The translations under genes and the position numbers were made by a program. The notes below the pieces were generated by a model. The model had not been told where the DNA came from. It saw only the letters and a program-made list of their open reading frames with translations, and ran no database searches. 64,000 nucleotides of DNA from Axinella damicornis (Eukaryota > Porifera > Demospongiae > Axinellida > Axinellidae), in NCBI GenBank assembly GCA_963931865.1, contig OZ007509.1:4221531-4285530 (forward strand), read 5' to 3'. This document shows positions 12,001 through 25,505 of the stretch, in pieces. The first letter of the stretch is position 1. The number at the start of each line of letters is the position of its first letter.

Positions 12001-13782
12001 AGATCTGCCCAATTAAAGTTTGGCCACTGTGCTCCAGAGACTACTCTGACATCTGTCAACTTACGTGTACATTCATTGTAGCAGCAAATCACGGCTATCG
12101 CGGAGAGTGGTGGATGCTAATCGATCATGTAAACTAGAGGTGCTCAGCAGAGCACACACCCCGTGCGATACTTTAGAAAGGATGCACGCCGCCTATACTA
12201 CTATCGATTTTAATACAGCATGCACGATGAGATAGCTAGGTCCTAGGGCCTACCGATTTTAATACAGCATGCAGAATGAGATGTTAGAAACAGGGTGTGG
12301 TCAGGTTGTATAAATTAGAACAGGTTTCTCAGCCTCTCGAGTGGATCTCTGGTGTGAATTGTGTTACAGTATATAGACACCAGTATTGTTCTGAATTCTG
12401 ACACTTCTATTCTGAACAATGCCTTCAACAATGCCTTCACTACTCAAACTGCTGATTTTGGTGTACTCCACAGACACATCCCCATCACTCTACCCTACTG
12501 GCGCATGTGCACGGGGTAATAAACATGGTGCCCTTTTCTTAAAAGAATGCCCACAACCCTCTTAGATAAATGTGTAAGGTGCACTGCCATAGGTGCTAGC
12601 CTTCAGTTTTTGATCGCTTGCAGTATGCAAAAACAGGTCTGGAGAATCTTCGTACGTAATCCATGTTGTTGCATACAGTAAGCAATCCAAAACCGGAGGT
12701 GTAGAAGGCCTGGGTCTTTCGTGAGACTATGGTATGCAAGTACTAAGTAAACCCTGTCAATTGGACTGTGTGAGTTTGAGCAGGGAACCTATTATGGTTT
12801 AGAAACACAAGGGCCCCGCTAACGATAACCGGTATCAAGGGATGAACCTAGATACATGTACTCACAGGAAAGGTTCCTCCAGAGAGTGCTTTCCCCAGGA
12901 GAACAACATCTGGTCTGACACCCTCGTGGTCACACGCCAACCGCCTACAAAAGCACACCCAAACATTGATGAAGGTGACACTCTCTGACACTACATTCCA
13001 CATAAAAATTTACCAGACATAACAGGAAACAAAATGATGAAACCATATAGACCTTCCAGAACAAGTAACAATTGCCTTTGTTTTAGTACTCTACAAGTTC
13101 AGACTCTTTCATGACATTGTACCCACTCTTCAAGTATTTGAATGTCGGAAAATGTATGGCCAATTTTAGCAGTGTGCTTATTGTGCACAATGCAAAAGAA
13201 CAGCATGCATGATGAACATTATCCTATCATCTCTACCTGAAATGACCACATGGCCCGTTTTTATTTTCCACAGCTCTTCCGCTTCTGTGTATTATTGTCA
13301 CCGCAAACAAAGCACAAAACAGGGTAGGCCTGGGAGACTAGCTTACTCTCTTACCTTCCTGTTCTCCCCAGACCGCTCTGAATCTCATCAGCAACAAACA
13401 GTACCTAGGTATGTAAACAGAAGATGTGAACGCTATGTAAACCATTAGCCAGCTGAGTGACCAGGTCAACCAAAGAAACTCCTTCAGCTAAATGCTGTCA
13501 ATTCCATTTTTAGCTTCGTTCCTAGGTAATTGGTAATTCTCCTAACTTGCTCTTTTGATTGGTCACAGTACAAGAAGTGTCTCATGCCTACACGATCAAA
13601 ATGTGGACCCGCATTGATGCCATAGCTATCACCATAAGTTGTGCTCACGTTATTTCTGGAGCATATTTCTCGGACGCCCCTGAGGTATCCTTCCTTTGGC
13701 ACTACTACCCCATTCTCTCCCTGGATGGGCTCCACCATGAACCCAGCTACATGGGGGTCCAAGCACACTTCCTACGTGTAAG

Positions 13783-13819
<37 letters not shown>

Positions 13820-14675
13820 AGTGCATGCGTGTGTGTGTGTGTATGTGGGGAGGGGGGCATGATATTGATGTCTGTGGAAGCACTCAGTTGCTGGTCAGGC
13901 ACGTAATCACATGACACTGACTGCTAACAGTTGTAGTAACAAACTTGGCACTGCTCTCCAGGTAGTCGTGCACATTAAACTTTTCAACGCACACCTCCAA
14001 TGCGGCCAGATCATCAAAGGGGATGGTGAGGAAATGGCTCAGGAAGGGACCGTATCCACTGTAGCTCTCAGGGTCTGTTGATGCAGTGACAGATGCAATG
14101 GATCTCCCGTGGAAGTTTCCCTCAGCAACCACCAACGTGGCCTGGTTCTGGGGGATCCCCTTCACATCATACCCCCACCTCCGTGCTAGCTTCATGGCTG
14201 TCTCTGTCGCCTCTGTGCCTGTGTTCATTGGCAGTAGCTTGTCATAGGCAAACAGTTTGGTGGCATACTCCTCGTACTCCCCAAGGGCATCGTTGTAGAA
14301 GGCACGAGAGGTGAGGGTGAGTTGATCAAGCTGTTCCTTCAGTGCCTTGATGATTCTCGGATGGCGATGCCCCTGGTTGAGAGAGGAGTATCCACTCAGA
14401 AAGTCAAAGTACCTCCGCCCTTCCACGTCCCAAACAAACACTCCTTCTCCTCTGCTCAGCGCCACCGGGATGGGGGCATAGTTGTGAGCACCGAACTTGG
14501 CCTCCCTGTCGAACACAACCTGTGAGCCGGTGAGGGACGCCCCATAACGTCTGTAGCTGGTACAGGTGCGCAGAGGGAACAGTATTCTCTTCAGGTTCGG
14601 GCTAAGGATCGAAGAGGAACTACAACAAAGCCTGAGGGGAGACGCCATCCCGATCGACCACACGGAACTGTTCAC
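9097..14675 (-). CDS. OAT: Ornithine aminotransferase, mitochondrial
   Basis: OAT is a PLP enzyme that moves the delta-amino group of ornithine to 2-oxoglutarate in the mitochondrial matrix. Exons on the minus strand: 13995-14675, 13649-13771, 13355-13404, 12866-12944, 11408-11445, 10515-10574, 9731-9875, 9097-9257. All junctions are GT-AG and in frame except one: between FP (12866) and the ADDEVM exon (11445) an exon of about 16 nt, encoding roughly VSAVL, is required but I could not place it. The product is about 450 residues, against 439 in human. Landmarks are an Arg/Ser-rich presequence, [64 protein letters not shown], the PLP-lysine segment LLGKALSGG (about Lys303), [15 protein letters not shown] and [12 protein letters not shown]. 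The start could be Met1 or Met10 (MASPLRLCC). Large introns hold foldbacks and a minisatellite. Confidence 0.9.
9904..10260. mobile_element. Two adjacent foldback elements in an OAT intron
   Basis: The first hairpin (about 9904-10022) pairs CATGGTTTGCTAGGGTG with CACCCTAGTGAAGCCATG around a core CGAGGGCGAAGCCCGAGGG. The second (about 10031-10260) pairs TTCTGGTACCATCGCGCAGG, CTACAACTCTTACGCA and CCAGACTGGCAAATCCCGG with their complements. Both look like non-autonomous DNA elements. They lie between OAT exons ending at 9875 and starting at 10515. Confidence 0.65.
11088..11396. repeat. Minisatellite, 26-30 bp unit, about 11 copies
   Basis: The unit reads approximately CCCTCCTCATACTCACTACC followed by AACCCCCC, with variable C-run length. 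It lies in the OAT intron directly next to the exon at 11408. The long open frames across it on both strands are artefacts of the repeat. Confidence 0.9.
13785..13848. repeat. (GT)n microsatellite next to OAT exon 2
   Basis: The GT/TG run, with a few interruptions, sits about 15 bp upstream of the 3' splice site of OAT exon 2 (exon start at 13771 on the minus strand). On the sense strand this is a CA run within the intron. Confidence 0.8.
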
Positions 14676-15024
14676 TAATTAAGTCCCGCAATTACTCGCG
14701 GAGGCTCGAGGGCTAGGGGCCGGGGGTAGGTACTAGGTACGGTGTGAGTTACGCCCCGTGCGTGCACGTGCACGGACCTCCGGCCCGCGCCGCGTCCATT
14801 ATTGCCAGCCCCACCCTTTTTTTGCTCAAGTACAAGTGGGCCCCCCCCCCCCCCCCCATACCGCGCCGGCGCCGCCGGGTGCGGGCCACGCACGTGCCGA
14901 CACGCCCCTGGCCTAGCTAGGAAAAGTGACCTAAATTAGTATGAGTGGGCGGACACCACTGAGACTTGGAGTTCAACTTCCTTGCAAAAGGTTGCTGACA
15001 GTTTTCAGTTTGTTGCGTTAGGTC
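14676..15024. promoter_or_regulatory. Shared divergent promoter region (OAT / docking protein)
   Basis: These 349 bp separate the OAT start codon (minus) from the docking-protein start codon (plus). The OAT-proximal half is GC- and CpG-rich, with CACGTGCACG-type E-box sequence at about 14766 and a run of about 17 C at 14840-14857. I see no TATA box for either gene. An upstream ATG at 14941 on the plus strand opens a 26-codon frame that closes before the main ATG, so it may act as a uORF for the docking gene. Confidence 0.5.
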
Positions 15025-18000
15025 ATGTCAACTCTACCAGCAACTTCGGGTCGTCGCGGCAACTACTGCTTGCCCGGCACAATCAAACAAGGTTATCTCA
15101 CTAAATCCCCTCCGCTGGAAAAGAAAAGCTTGATGAAGGTGAGTCGACGGTGGTGAGGGTAACTGTAAGTTCGGTTGCTCCTGCGGTGAAAACGTGAACG
15201 ATGTAGGCGCTGTTGAAGCATGGATAATGTAGTACGCGAGGTAGAGGCATGCTCCCCCAAGAATTTTACACCACCTGAGATCGTTCTTAGAATGAAATTG
15301 CAAGATTTCAACAAACCTAGTCAGATCAAGCACATGCAGTATTGGTGCGGCGACAGCCGCACCTACTCCTACGGCCCTAACTAGTAGATCTACTGGATAC
15401 TATACATCCTGTACCTATCAGCTTCGCGAACAAAGTAATAAATTATTAACTCATTCATGATTATCTAACGTGTTGTACTGGCTACTTGAAACCACTTATC
15501 TACAAGTAGCCACATGATTCGTATGTACGAATGTCTTTAAAGTCCGAGCTTTAATTTTTTATACTTGATACTAATGTTGATTATCAAAACTGAACTGCAA
15601 GGTTCTTATTATCTCGGGGTGAGTATGAGGAAATGACATTGGATCCGGAAGTAAGGAAGCTGATCAGCGGCCTGGGAACGAGGCTAGCCATTCAGAGGAG
15701 TGTGCCACCTTCGAATGGGCACATGGGGATCGGAGTGAAAGCAGACTGTAGATTAGAGGACCTGCTTTGGTAGGGGGAGATCTAGAGCAGCAGAAAGAAG
15801 TAGCTTTGGTTGACTCAGTTGGATTTCTGTGACCATGTGCTAGTCTTATGCATATGCATGGTCAGTGACTTAACTTTGTGTGAGCTGTGCTAACAGCAAT
15901 ATTCAAGTCCCTTGGGTGTGTTAACTCTTTACCTGTTAAGATAGCTACATGTATGACTAACCTCTTTCCCAGGCCTCCGCCCAGATTTTATCTCAACGGC
16001 TGCGAGGTAAAATCTGGGTGGAGGCCTGGGAACGAGGCTAAGCTATGACAGTGTTCGGCATCATGGTCTCCCATATGCTCATATGGATGGTTTCATTAAG
16101 CAGTCGCTTGTAGTTGGTATGAAGAGATTTAGTAGCCAATACACGTGAACTTGCAAGAGCAATGCTAGCCCCATTCACAGGCCTTCACCACTTGATCACT
16201 TGCAGCATGCACAAAATAATACGGACGGGGAAAGTCAACGAGAAACTGAAAGTCTCTGATTCCTAGCCCTATAGGATATGGGAGAGCCCAAGGCAATAAT
16301 GACATCATACAGGAAAGTGCTTTCCTGGAATCATGACAGCTACCCTGCTCTTCAAGTACTGAAACTCAACTGGATAAACCCCCTGAGCTTCCTCATTGTG
16401 CTATATTAAACTACTGGGTGGCTAGCCTCAAAAAAAAAAAAAAACAACCAGGGTTTTGCACATTATGCTCAAGATATTCTCTTTCCCAATACTCCTAACC
16501 ACTCCGTGTAGCTCGTTATGACCCCCTCCCCCCTCCCCCTCCCAAGAGAATGCAGAAAGATTATCTTACGGAACCTTCTGAGACCATTCATTTACATTTG
16601 TTTTGTGATCTTGTGGTTCACGGAACTATGACAACAATAAACACTGTTTCCTACCACTATGAGCTGACATTCTAATCTCGTGACATATACATGTACTTGC
16701 TGTGAACTCAAACAAAAGACAAGTACTCCCAGTACTTTCACAGTACCATTGGTTGGGCTGTGGGCTTCCATGACTCCTCTATAATGTTAACTGCAGTTTT
16801 AGGATGTCGGTTATCAAGAAAGTTGTAGAATGAGTGCTTCTGGTGTATGAAGCCGAAAACAGTACTTTAATTTATTCACTGATGTCAGGAGTGAGATCGC
16901 CTCATCAGAAGCGAGCCCAGATTAAGGAGCAAGATTTGGCAGAGCTAGCTGTGGCTGGCATGGGTTTTAACCTTACCTCCATCAGCAGACTCTCTCTATT
17001 CAGTGAGGTGATGCTATATTGCAATATTGTGTTTCTAGCAAGGGAAAATAATTAATGTTCCATGTAAATTAGCAGCTTGGTTACAAAGACTGATTATGTA
17101 CGCTGATACATTGTTGTTATCACTGTCATGCACTGACCGTGTCAAATGTGTTAGCCTTAATCGACTATTTGCTCGCATCAACTGTACAGGAGTGTGGTGC
17201 CCACCAGACCAAAAAGAACTAATCGATCAGAATCATAATAACAGCAAACGTTCTAGTACCAGGTCCATAAAGGGCTAGTTGTGTCCAAAAGCTTGGCTGG
17301 TTGCAAGCTAACCAATTAGTGAACTGGTTTGTCTCGGTATGTCCTGGGTTGTCATTTGATATCCCATTCTGATTGTGTACTACTACCCAACGGAGCTGTT
17401 TGTCATCACAGTAGTGACCACCGTGAACAAACAGGGAACAGCTGTCTCAGTACACACTGGCATGACCAGGGCCTCAGTGATGTTTATCTTGCGTGTATCT
17501 AGGGCTCAAGGTATGCAAACCAGAGAAGAGGGACTTAATATGATTTACGTATGTCAGCCTAATCTGACTGGGCCAGGTGCATGTAGCCTCAATCCCAGGC
17601 CTCCATCCAGCTTTTAACAAGAAGGGTTTTTCTCCACGTTTTCTGGTTTCCCTTCCCAGGAGAGGGCTTCAAATAAGCAGTAATTTGCTTCCTGCCCAAT
17701 CCTTCCCATCTGGCATGAAGAAAGAAAAAAGCTAGAGAGTACATCATCAATTACCGGACACCTGCCAAACATGGTCCTAGAAACACAAATGCTTTATATG
17801 CTCTGTGTGGGGAGTTGTTCCTATACGTTCCGGGCATTTTCAGGTTAAAACGTACGTAGCTTAATCACACTGTAGATATGCATAACCTCAACCTCAAGTT
17901 TATTTCTGTTGTCGTGTGTGATTGCATTTCAACTCTGCCTACTTAAGAACCAAACTTAGGCACCAGTGGCCAAAAGTCAGATTCGAGCACCATCCAGTGT

Positions 18001-21000
18001 GTGTCCAGACCCTTATGACTACAGAATGTACCCATCCTTTACCTAAGAATGTACCTATGAACTAGCATGCATGTCCCCTACCTGTAAAAGTCCCCCTTCA
18101 AGGCGGACAACTGCAGGGCGAATGCAATACCACGTAGATAAAGAGTAGCCGTATTCCCAGGCTAGTAGATCCCCTGCCTGAAATGCGCTGAAGCATGCAT
18201 GCTATAGCGTAGTACATACCATTCTCAAGCATCCAGCAATGTGCCTAATCTCATTTACTATAACCATATCAGCCGAAGACTGCTCTCCCAAGGGAGGAAC
18301 GGTAAAGAAATGCTTTACCATTGAAACATTAACTGCTGAATTCGTTTCTCTGGAGGACACTTTCTAATATAGCCTGTAAGCGTGCCATGGGTTTTCACGC
18401 ATGTAACTTGAAAATGTTGTGTGTGTTTGTATGTGCACGTGTGTGTGTGTGTTGTGCCTTTATTTATTGTAAGTGTGTTTTGTGGGTTTGTAAATATATA
18501 CTGTGGGAATGTGTGTTTGCATGTTGCAGTATTCAGCTATATCCTCCTTCTCCTCCCCCTCCCTCCTTCCCCCTTCCCCTCTCTCCTCCCCCTCCCTCCT
18601 CTCCTCTTCCTTCCCCTCCCTCCTTCCCATCCCTCCTTCCCATCCCCCCTCCCTTTCCTATCCAGCACTGGAAGAAGCGTTGGTGCATCCTGGTAATGAC
18701 CAGCAGCTACAACGAACCCTGCCTGGACTATTACCGTGACGAGGCGGACACCTACTCCAGTCTGCCTATCAAGAGATTATCCCTCGCACAGTGCTCTAAG
18801 GTGGAGATGGACCTCCAGCACAGCAATCATAAACATGTGTTTGCCATACACCTCCCTGGTAGAGTCTTCTACTTCGCAGCACCGTCAGAGTGAGTGGTTG
18901 TGAACTGTATGTTATTGTTCTCCATCCCACACGCTTCCAAACACACACACTCACACAATGCAAACACCCACTTCAGTGCCATTATTTTCACCTTGTAAAT
19001 TGTACCAACAAGTGCACACCATGTATGTATGCACACACATGCACAACATGCAGTTTTGAAATGAGAGAGTGGGCGGACGTTCTCTGCACTCACCTGAAAC
19101 TGTATGACACCTCAGAACGTGATGGAAACTTAAGATTTCCCTCTCCTCTTCGCTACCCCCGGGGTGGGTCACCCCCCCTGAAGGTATGACATGCCCCCCC
19201 CCCCCCCCCCCCCCCCCCCAACTACCTTGACATCTCATCAATAATTTTGCACTAAAATAGTAGTGGTCATTAGCTGATAGCCATGACTATCCTCATGAGT
19301 GAGTGGGTGTGGTTTAGAGTCACCAATCTGAGCAGGAAACCTAAGGAATGTGCAAGTATATATCAGTGCATGAATAGAAAGTGCTACTGGTCAAGTCAGT
19401 ATATTGTCAGAAAACTCAAGTCCAGGAGAACTAACTTTAACAAACTGCTCGTTTCCAATTTCTTGGTTGCCCATGAGACAATCATGTCTTTTAATTTGAG
19501 GATAGTGACACATCTGTGAGGCTTCCCTTTAGGTTGTGATGCTGAAAGGAAATTGGCTAGCTAAATTGTGGTCAGCATGGTGCAGGGGTCACCAGAGGTG
19601 GCTATTGATGAATAGGATGTAACACGATGAGTACTAGGTAGGAAACTAGGTGTCAGGAAGAGGAAGTGCTTCATTAGTTTTAGTTTCAAGGTCTGTAATT
19701 CCACTGATGCCAGCACAAGGAAGAGGAATGGATCCTGAAGAAAGGATAGCAGACCCTCTTTCTCCATTTGTTGTGTGATAGCCTTGTTCCCAATTGAGGC
19801 TCCCTACGCAAATGGACTGTGCGTGTATAACACAACGTGCAGTGGCGGATCCAGGGGGGGGGCCAGGGGGGCCGGTGCCCCCCCCCTGGCTAGAGAAAAA
19901 ATTTTATTTTATATAGCTAGCTGCCGCTACGTTGCAACTCCTGGCCTGGCGCCATGGCCTCCTCAGCTCGCAATATCGTGCGTTGCCTGAAACCGAACGG
20001 CTTGGGAACGAGACCACGATCTAGTATACCCCTCCGTGTACGTACGTATTACGTTCGTGAGCGAAATAAGCAAGGAAGAAGCTCATGGCGGCCTTGGGAC
20101 CTGCAATCCTCGTACATCTGGAACTTGCAGTGCAAAGCGCGAAGGTGCCACGAGAGCCCATCCTGAGAAGTGAAAAATGAAGGCGAAAAAATTTTTCGCG
20201 CTTCGCGCGGACTGATCGGCGCTACGCGCCTCTATGCACTGCCTCCGGCAGCGTTTCATATACGGTGCCCCCCCCTTTCATAAATCCTGTATCCGCCCCT
20301 GACGTGTAATGCCTAACCTCTGTATCACATTCTAATATTTGTGCAAATGACCCTGTGACAATTATCGTGAAAGTGTATACAATGTCAACGTACGCACAAG
20401 ATTGTTATTACAAACAACATGAAGGCTTTTCAAGCAACAACAACATATACACAACATACTTTAGGGCTGGTCGTGATTGTGAGAGTAACAACGTACACAA
20501 CATACATAGCGTAGGACTGCTTGTGATAGCAGGAGTATAACATACGCAACATACATAGCGTAGGACTGGTGTTGATTGCGGGAGTGATTGTACAATGTAC
20601 TGTAGGACTAGTTTTGCATGCGGATTGCATGTTTGTTTTTAACTAACACTAAAAATCATTTTTAGTCAGTCATGTTTCGTCTTAGTGATTCGAGCTAAAG
20701 TATGATTATGTTATTTCCTGCTTACATTGGGAAGTGGAATTATACCAGGACATGAAAGTATGCAAAATATAGTGTTCTTTTGTTCTTTTATTAATTTGGT
20801 CAAAACTTGAATAGACAGTTAGAATGACAGGCAGAATGACTAAGACAGAATGACAGACAGAATTACAAAACAAACTGATCAGGAGTATATAGGACAGTCA
20901 ATAGGACAGGTGGAGGAGATTGCTTGATCCCGGGGTGCAGGGTGTAATAGCTTCTTACGTATTTCAGAGCGAGGATCATTGCATCATTGATATCTTTCTG

Positions 21001-24000
21001 TTTCCCTCTTGCAGCCTAGAATGGCCCACTCCATGGACTACCAAATGAGGAATGTCCCTCATTACGCCACCCCGCCCTCTCTCCGTCGTAGCATCACACC
21101 TCCTCCCAGGCACCACTCAGCACCAGAGCAGGTAGTGTATCATATAATACATACTACTTTCGTGCAACTCAGGTATGTTCGCATCTCCAAAACTGGCACA
21201 TTTTGGAAACCATTTCTGGAGATGTCAATGAAGCCAAATTAGCTTGATTGACAGGAGGAGAGAAATGGCCCACCCAAGAGTTTTTCAAGGCCAAACCCAG
21301 AAGCGGGGCTGAGAGCTGAAACCCACCCACCTCCCCCTGTCCCGCCTCTCTGCTGGCATAGAGCCTAAGCCCCAAGGACATTGCTGGAAGTCTGACGTCA
21401 CTAATGAAAGTCTCATGCCGTCTGTAGACGGCTTTTATCGGTTGAAGAGTTAATAAAATTGGTATGTCAAAATGTGCCATAGTTGGTAGAAACTAAATGT
21501 GCCAATTTTGGGGAAAAATATACCACCTGCAACCAGACCCTATCCATACTGTTACCATGTACATTAGATGCTTCTGCAACTATCTGCTGTCATGACATAA
21601 TATTATAGCAGATCCATTTCATGCAAAGGTAGGGTTGCCTAAAAGCCGTAAAGGGATTTCTTACTTGTAGCATTACGGTAAGATAAAGGTTGTAATTTTT
21701 CTTTCCATCTACCAATGCACAGCACCTCTTCCCCCCTCATCCCACTTGGGATGCCACACCCGTGCAAGATGAGGTACGTTCACGCTTGTGAGATCCAGTC
21801 CAGCTGGAGTACGTCTTGGGATGGCCTTTTCTCCTTTTCATTGTAATTACCCTCTCCCCCTCTCTCTTCTCCCTCCCCTACTTTCCAACACACACAGTGC
21901 CCTCCTCCTCCCCCTCCCCCACGTAGCACCACTCCAACCCCACCAGCAAGTCATGACAAGGTCTCATTCAGGCAGCACATGATAACACTTCTGTCACACA
22001 ACGCATACCATATAAGTTACTACTCCTTCTGCATAGCTCTATGCTGTGGTGCATAGCCACTTTGGTAAACAGAGCTGAGAATTATTTCCACAGTAACGTT
22101 TTTCCTTGGGAACATTACACACTCTATATGGTAGCCTTGTTCCCAGTCCCACGCCCAGCTTTTCGTCGCTTGCAGTACGTTACCGTACTGCAAGCGACGG
22201 AAAGCTGGGCGTGGGACTGGGTATGAGGCTACTATATGGCATGTGGTAGTATATGTGAGGTAGTTTGGGTCCATTATTCTTCAGGTTGGTCACATTAACT
22301 CTTTACCAACCAATGACTGCAAAAGCCGTCATGAGCTCCCATAAGCCCATAAGAATTTATAGGGGGGCTTTATTACTAGGCGTTATACTTTAATACAGGG
22401 TTTTTGTTTCTGGTTGTAAAGAGTTAAAATGAAGACATACGTCCCTTGCGTTTATTCTCCCCCCTCCTCCCGCCCCCTGCAGCCTCCTCCTCCCCCACAT
22501 GGCACCTCAATACCAGCATTGGCAAATGATGAGGTTTGTACCACACTTTTATGATCAATGCTGGGTCTCTTCCAAGTCTATTCCCAATAGTTCATTGGTC
22601 CATTGTTGGCAGAAAGGCACATCAGTCACCCTATGGAACTAGCCTCGTTCCCAGGCCGTTTTGGGAGGGAGAAACGGCCTGGCAACTTCCGCGAGTTCAA
22701 ACTGTTTACGTACGTAACGTCACAGCAATTGCATACCTCATTCAATCAGTGAAGTCCATGTGATACTTCTGATATTTAACCGGCTGAAAACGGTCCTTTC
22801 CTGCTCGTGGACGCAACTGTTTGCACAGGTTCTGCGACGGAAGGCAAGCAGAAGACGAACGAACAAAATTCGTCGCGCAGAGCACCTACACCAACGCGAT
22901 CGAGTGATCAACTATTGTGATGAATGGGCGTGACTGCGACGGTTCAACGCATGATGCAATTTGATTTACTGTTGTCATGTGACAGCGAGCTGAAATCTGA
23001 TTGGGACTTCCAACTCTCTGGCAGCGGAAGTAACAGTTTGAACTGGCAGAAGTTGCCAGGCCGTTTCTCCCTCCCAAAACGGCCTCAGAACGAGGCTACC
23101 TATGGAACAGGAGTGCTGTTTCTTCCAATTTTGGTTTAATTAACATTGGCATGTCAAAATGTGCCGTAGATGGTAGGCAACAGTTTCCAAAATGTTCCAA
23201 TTTTGGCACAAAAGCATACCTATTGCAAGTATATTCGCTGTCATCAAGTACATTGAATAGCAGATCCATTTCTGCAATAATATGCAAAGATAGGTTCACC
23301 TAAAAGCCACAAAGGGATTTCTGCATTACGGTAGATAAATGTTCTAATTTTTGTTTCTTCTGCCATGTACCAATGTACAGCAACTCTTCCCCCCTTGTCC
23401 CACTTGGGATGCCATGCCCATGCAATGACACACAAAACAAAACAAAAAATAAAAAGAAAAAGAAAAAATAAAGAAACAAATTTAAAAAAAGGCTTCCAGA
23501 TTGGACATCACACTCTCAAAATATTTCTCATTTCCCCCAAAATTGTATCTTAATTTCAATTGCTCCCAACTTCTTAACCTCACCCCTGCAACCCTCCTGA
23601 TATCAAGATGTGGTAAAAATTTTGGAAAGGACCTTCAATATTGTGCAATCATATCACATGGCCAATTGGAATCCTTCCTGGGAGAATACAAATCCGATGT
23701 GGATCCCACCTCCTTAACCACAAGAGCCCAGAAGCCGATTAATGGGTGCATTGGGCAGATGTTTACTGTACTGTGCCGTTTCCGTTTACTTTACTTATCG
23801 TTATCGGTGTGTTTTTGTAAAACTACACATGTCTCATAAGCTCTCATGAGCTGGCTGCTCCTGGCTGGTGACATAAAAGTTTGATTGATTGATTGATTTG
23901 ATTGCAATATGTTCACGCTTGTGAGATCCAGAGTCCAGCTGGACATCTTGGGATGGCCTTTTCTCCTGTTCATTGTAATTACCCCTCTCCCCCCTCTCTC

Positions 24001-25457
24001 CTCCTCTTCCCTTCCCAAACACACACAGTTCCCTCCCCCTCCCCCACCCCCGCGTAGCACCACTCCAACCCCACCAACAAGTCATGACAAGGTCTTACAC
24101 TAGCATGTGCTAGAGCTCACTCTTTCAGATACCACATAGTACCACTTCATTGATGTCACACAATGCATACCATATACGTTACTACTCCTTCCGCATAGCT
24201 CTATGCTGTGGTGCATGGCCATTTTGGTATGCAGGGCTGAGTGTGTGATCTCTGTTTCCACAGCAACAGTTCACTCAATAACCCCCCCCCCCCCCCCCCC
24301 CCCCCCCCACCCCCTGCAGCCTCCTCCTCCCACACACAGTACCTCAGCACCAACATTGGGAAATGACGAGGTTTGTAACATAATGTTAATGGTCAACGCT
24401 TTCCTTGACCTCCTCCCTTCTCCTGACAGCTCTCTCCTGTGCTAAGCCATACATCAAGTGATGAGGTTTGTGAACGTCTAGCAACACATTTTGCTATATC
24501 AGTGTCTGTGTGTGTGTGTGTGTGTGATAGAAGTGGGATGTTCGTGGGGCAGGACTAGACTAGTGACGCGCGACCTTCGTACTTCATACCTTGGAACTTA
24601 GCGAAGAATGTTCGAGAACATTGGGCCTGGGCATGGGCTGCTACCAGAACAGCTGGGGCTACAAGCGGATGCATGCAATCGGGGAGCAGCGCAGTTGAAG
24701 CGGATGCAATCGGGGAGCAGCAGCTGAAGCGGATGCAAATTGGGGAGCAGTTGAAGTGGACGCAATCGGGGAGCAGCAGGTGAAGCGGACACAAATGGGG
24801 AGCAGCAGTTGAAGAGGATCGATGCAATCGGGGCGCAGCAGCTGAAGTGGACACAATTGGGGAGTAGCAGCTCTGCACAGAGCTCTGTCTGGCGCCAGAT
24901 TACTCACGTAGGCGAAGGAGGGGGAAGTAGCTGAGCGAGTGAAGCGAGCGAAGCTACTTGTAGAGTATTAAAATTAAACCTCCTTTTCCTTACCTACCTT
25001 CCCTCTCTTTCCTTCCCTCGATCCCTCCCCCTCCTCCCTCCCTCCCTGACCTTCTTTCTTTTCCAGGTCTCCCATTCACTCCCAACATCATACAACTGCC
25101 TCACATCTTCCCCACAAGAGCCACCCTCCACAATGGTCTGTGCATATGATTATCAGCCTCTCAATGCATGCATTGACAGTCAAGCTACATGTATATACAT
25201 GTTCACAGCTGAGCATTGACATATTCATAGCAACCACAGCACTTTTTATTCATGATCAGCTGCTTTATATGTGGGTGGTGGATACTAGTATCATACTACA
25301 TGGGTCATAGTCTGAGTAGGTATCTAGCACTGCTCTCTGTTCAGCTAGATTCTAATGTCCTCAAAACATGGGTGTTTGATACGTACTCTACAGTACTAAT
25401 TAAGTGGATGCTGCTTTCTCTTTTTTTGTGAGTTATCCTTCTCCCCTCTCCCTTTCC

Positions 25458-25505
<48 letters not shown>

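Larger units (their letters stand above)
21170..24400 (+). repeat. Internal segmental duplication carrying proline-rich exons
   Basis: The block holding exons at 21723, 21898 and 22483 is repeated as 23381 (broken), 24029 and 24320, and the introns match too. Shared intron anchors include TTCACGCTTGTGAGATCCAG at about 21779 and 23910, GCATAGCTCTATGCTGTGGT at about 22031 and 24195, and AGCAGATCCATTTC at about 21609 and 23262. The exon at 25516 is a third copy of the PPPPPPRSTTPTP exon, with less flanking similarity. Copies are offset by 1.66-2.13 kb because separate insertions (22640-23098, 23427-23902) changed their lengths. Confidence 0.8.

Noticed and set aside
18387..18665. N-terminal extension of the PH-domain exon
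   Set aside because: The frame runs through a (GT)n region and a 120-base pyrimidine tract ending in a splice acceptor; exon 1 at 15025 supplies the correct start of the PH domain.
24555..24907. Ala/Pro/Leu-rich minus-strand frames
   Set aside because: They are produced by a 27-30 bp minisatellite within an intron.
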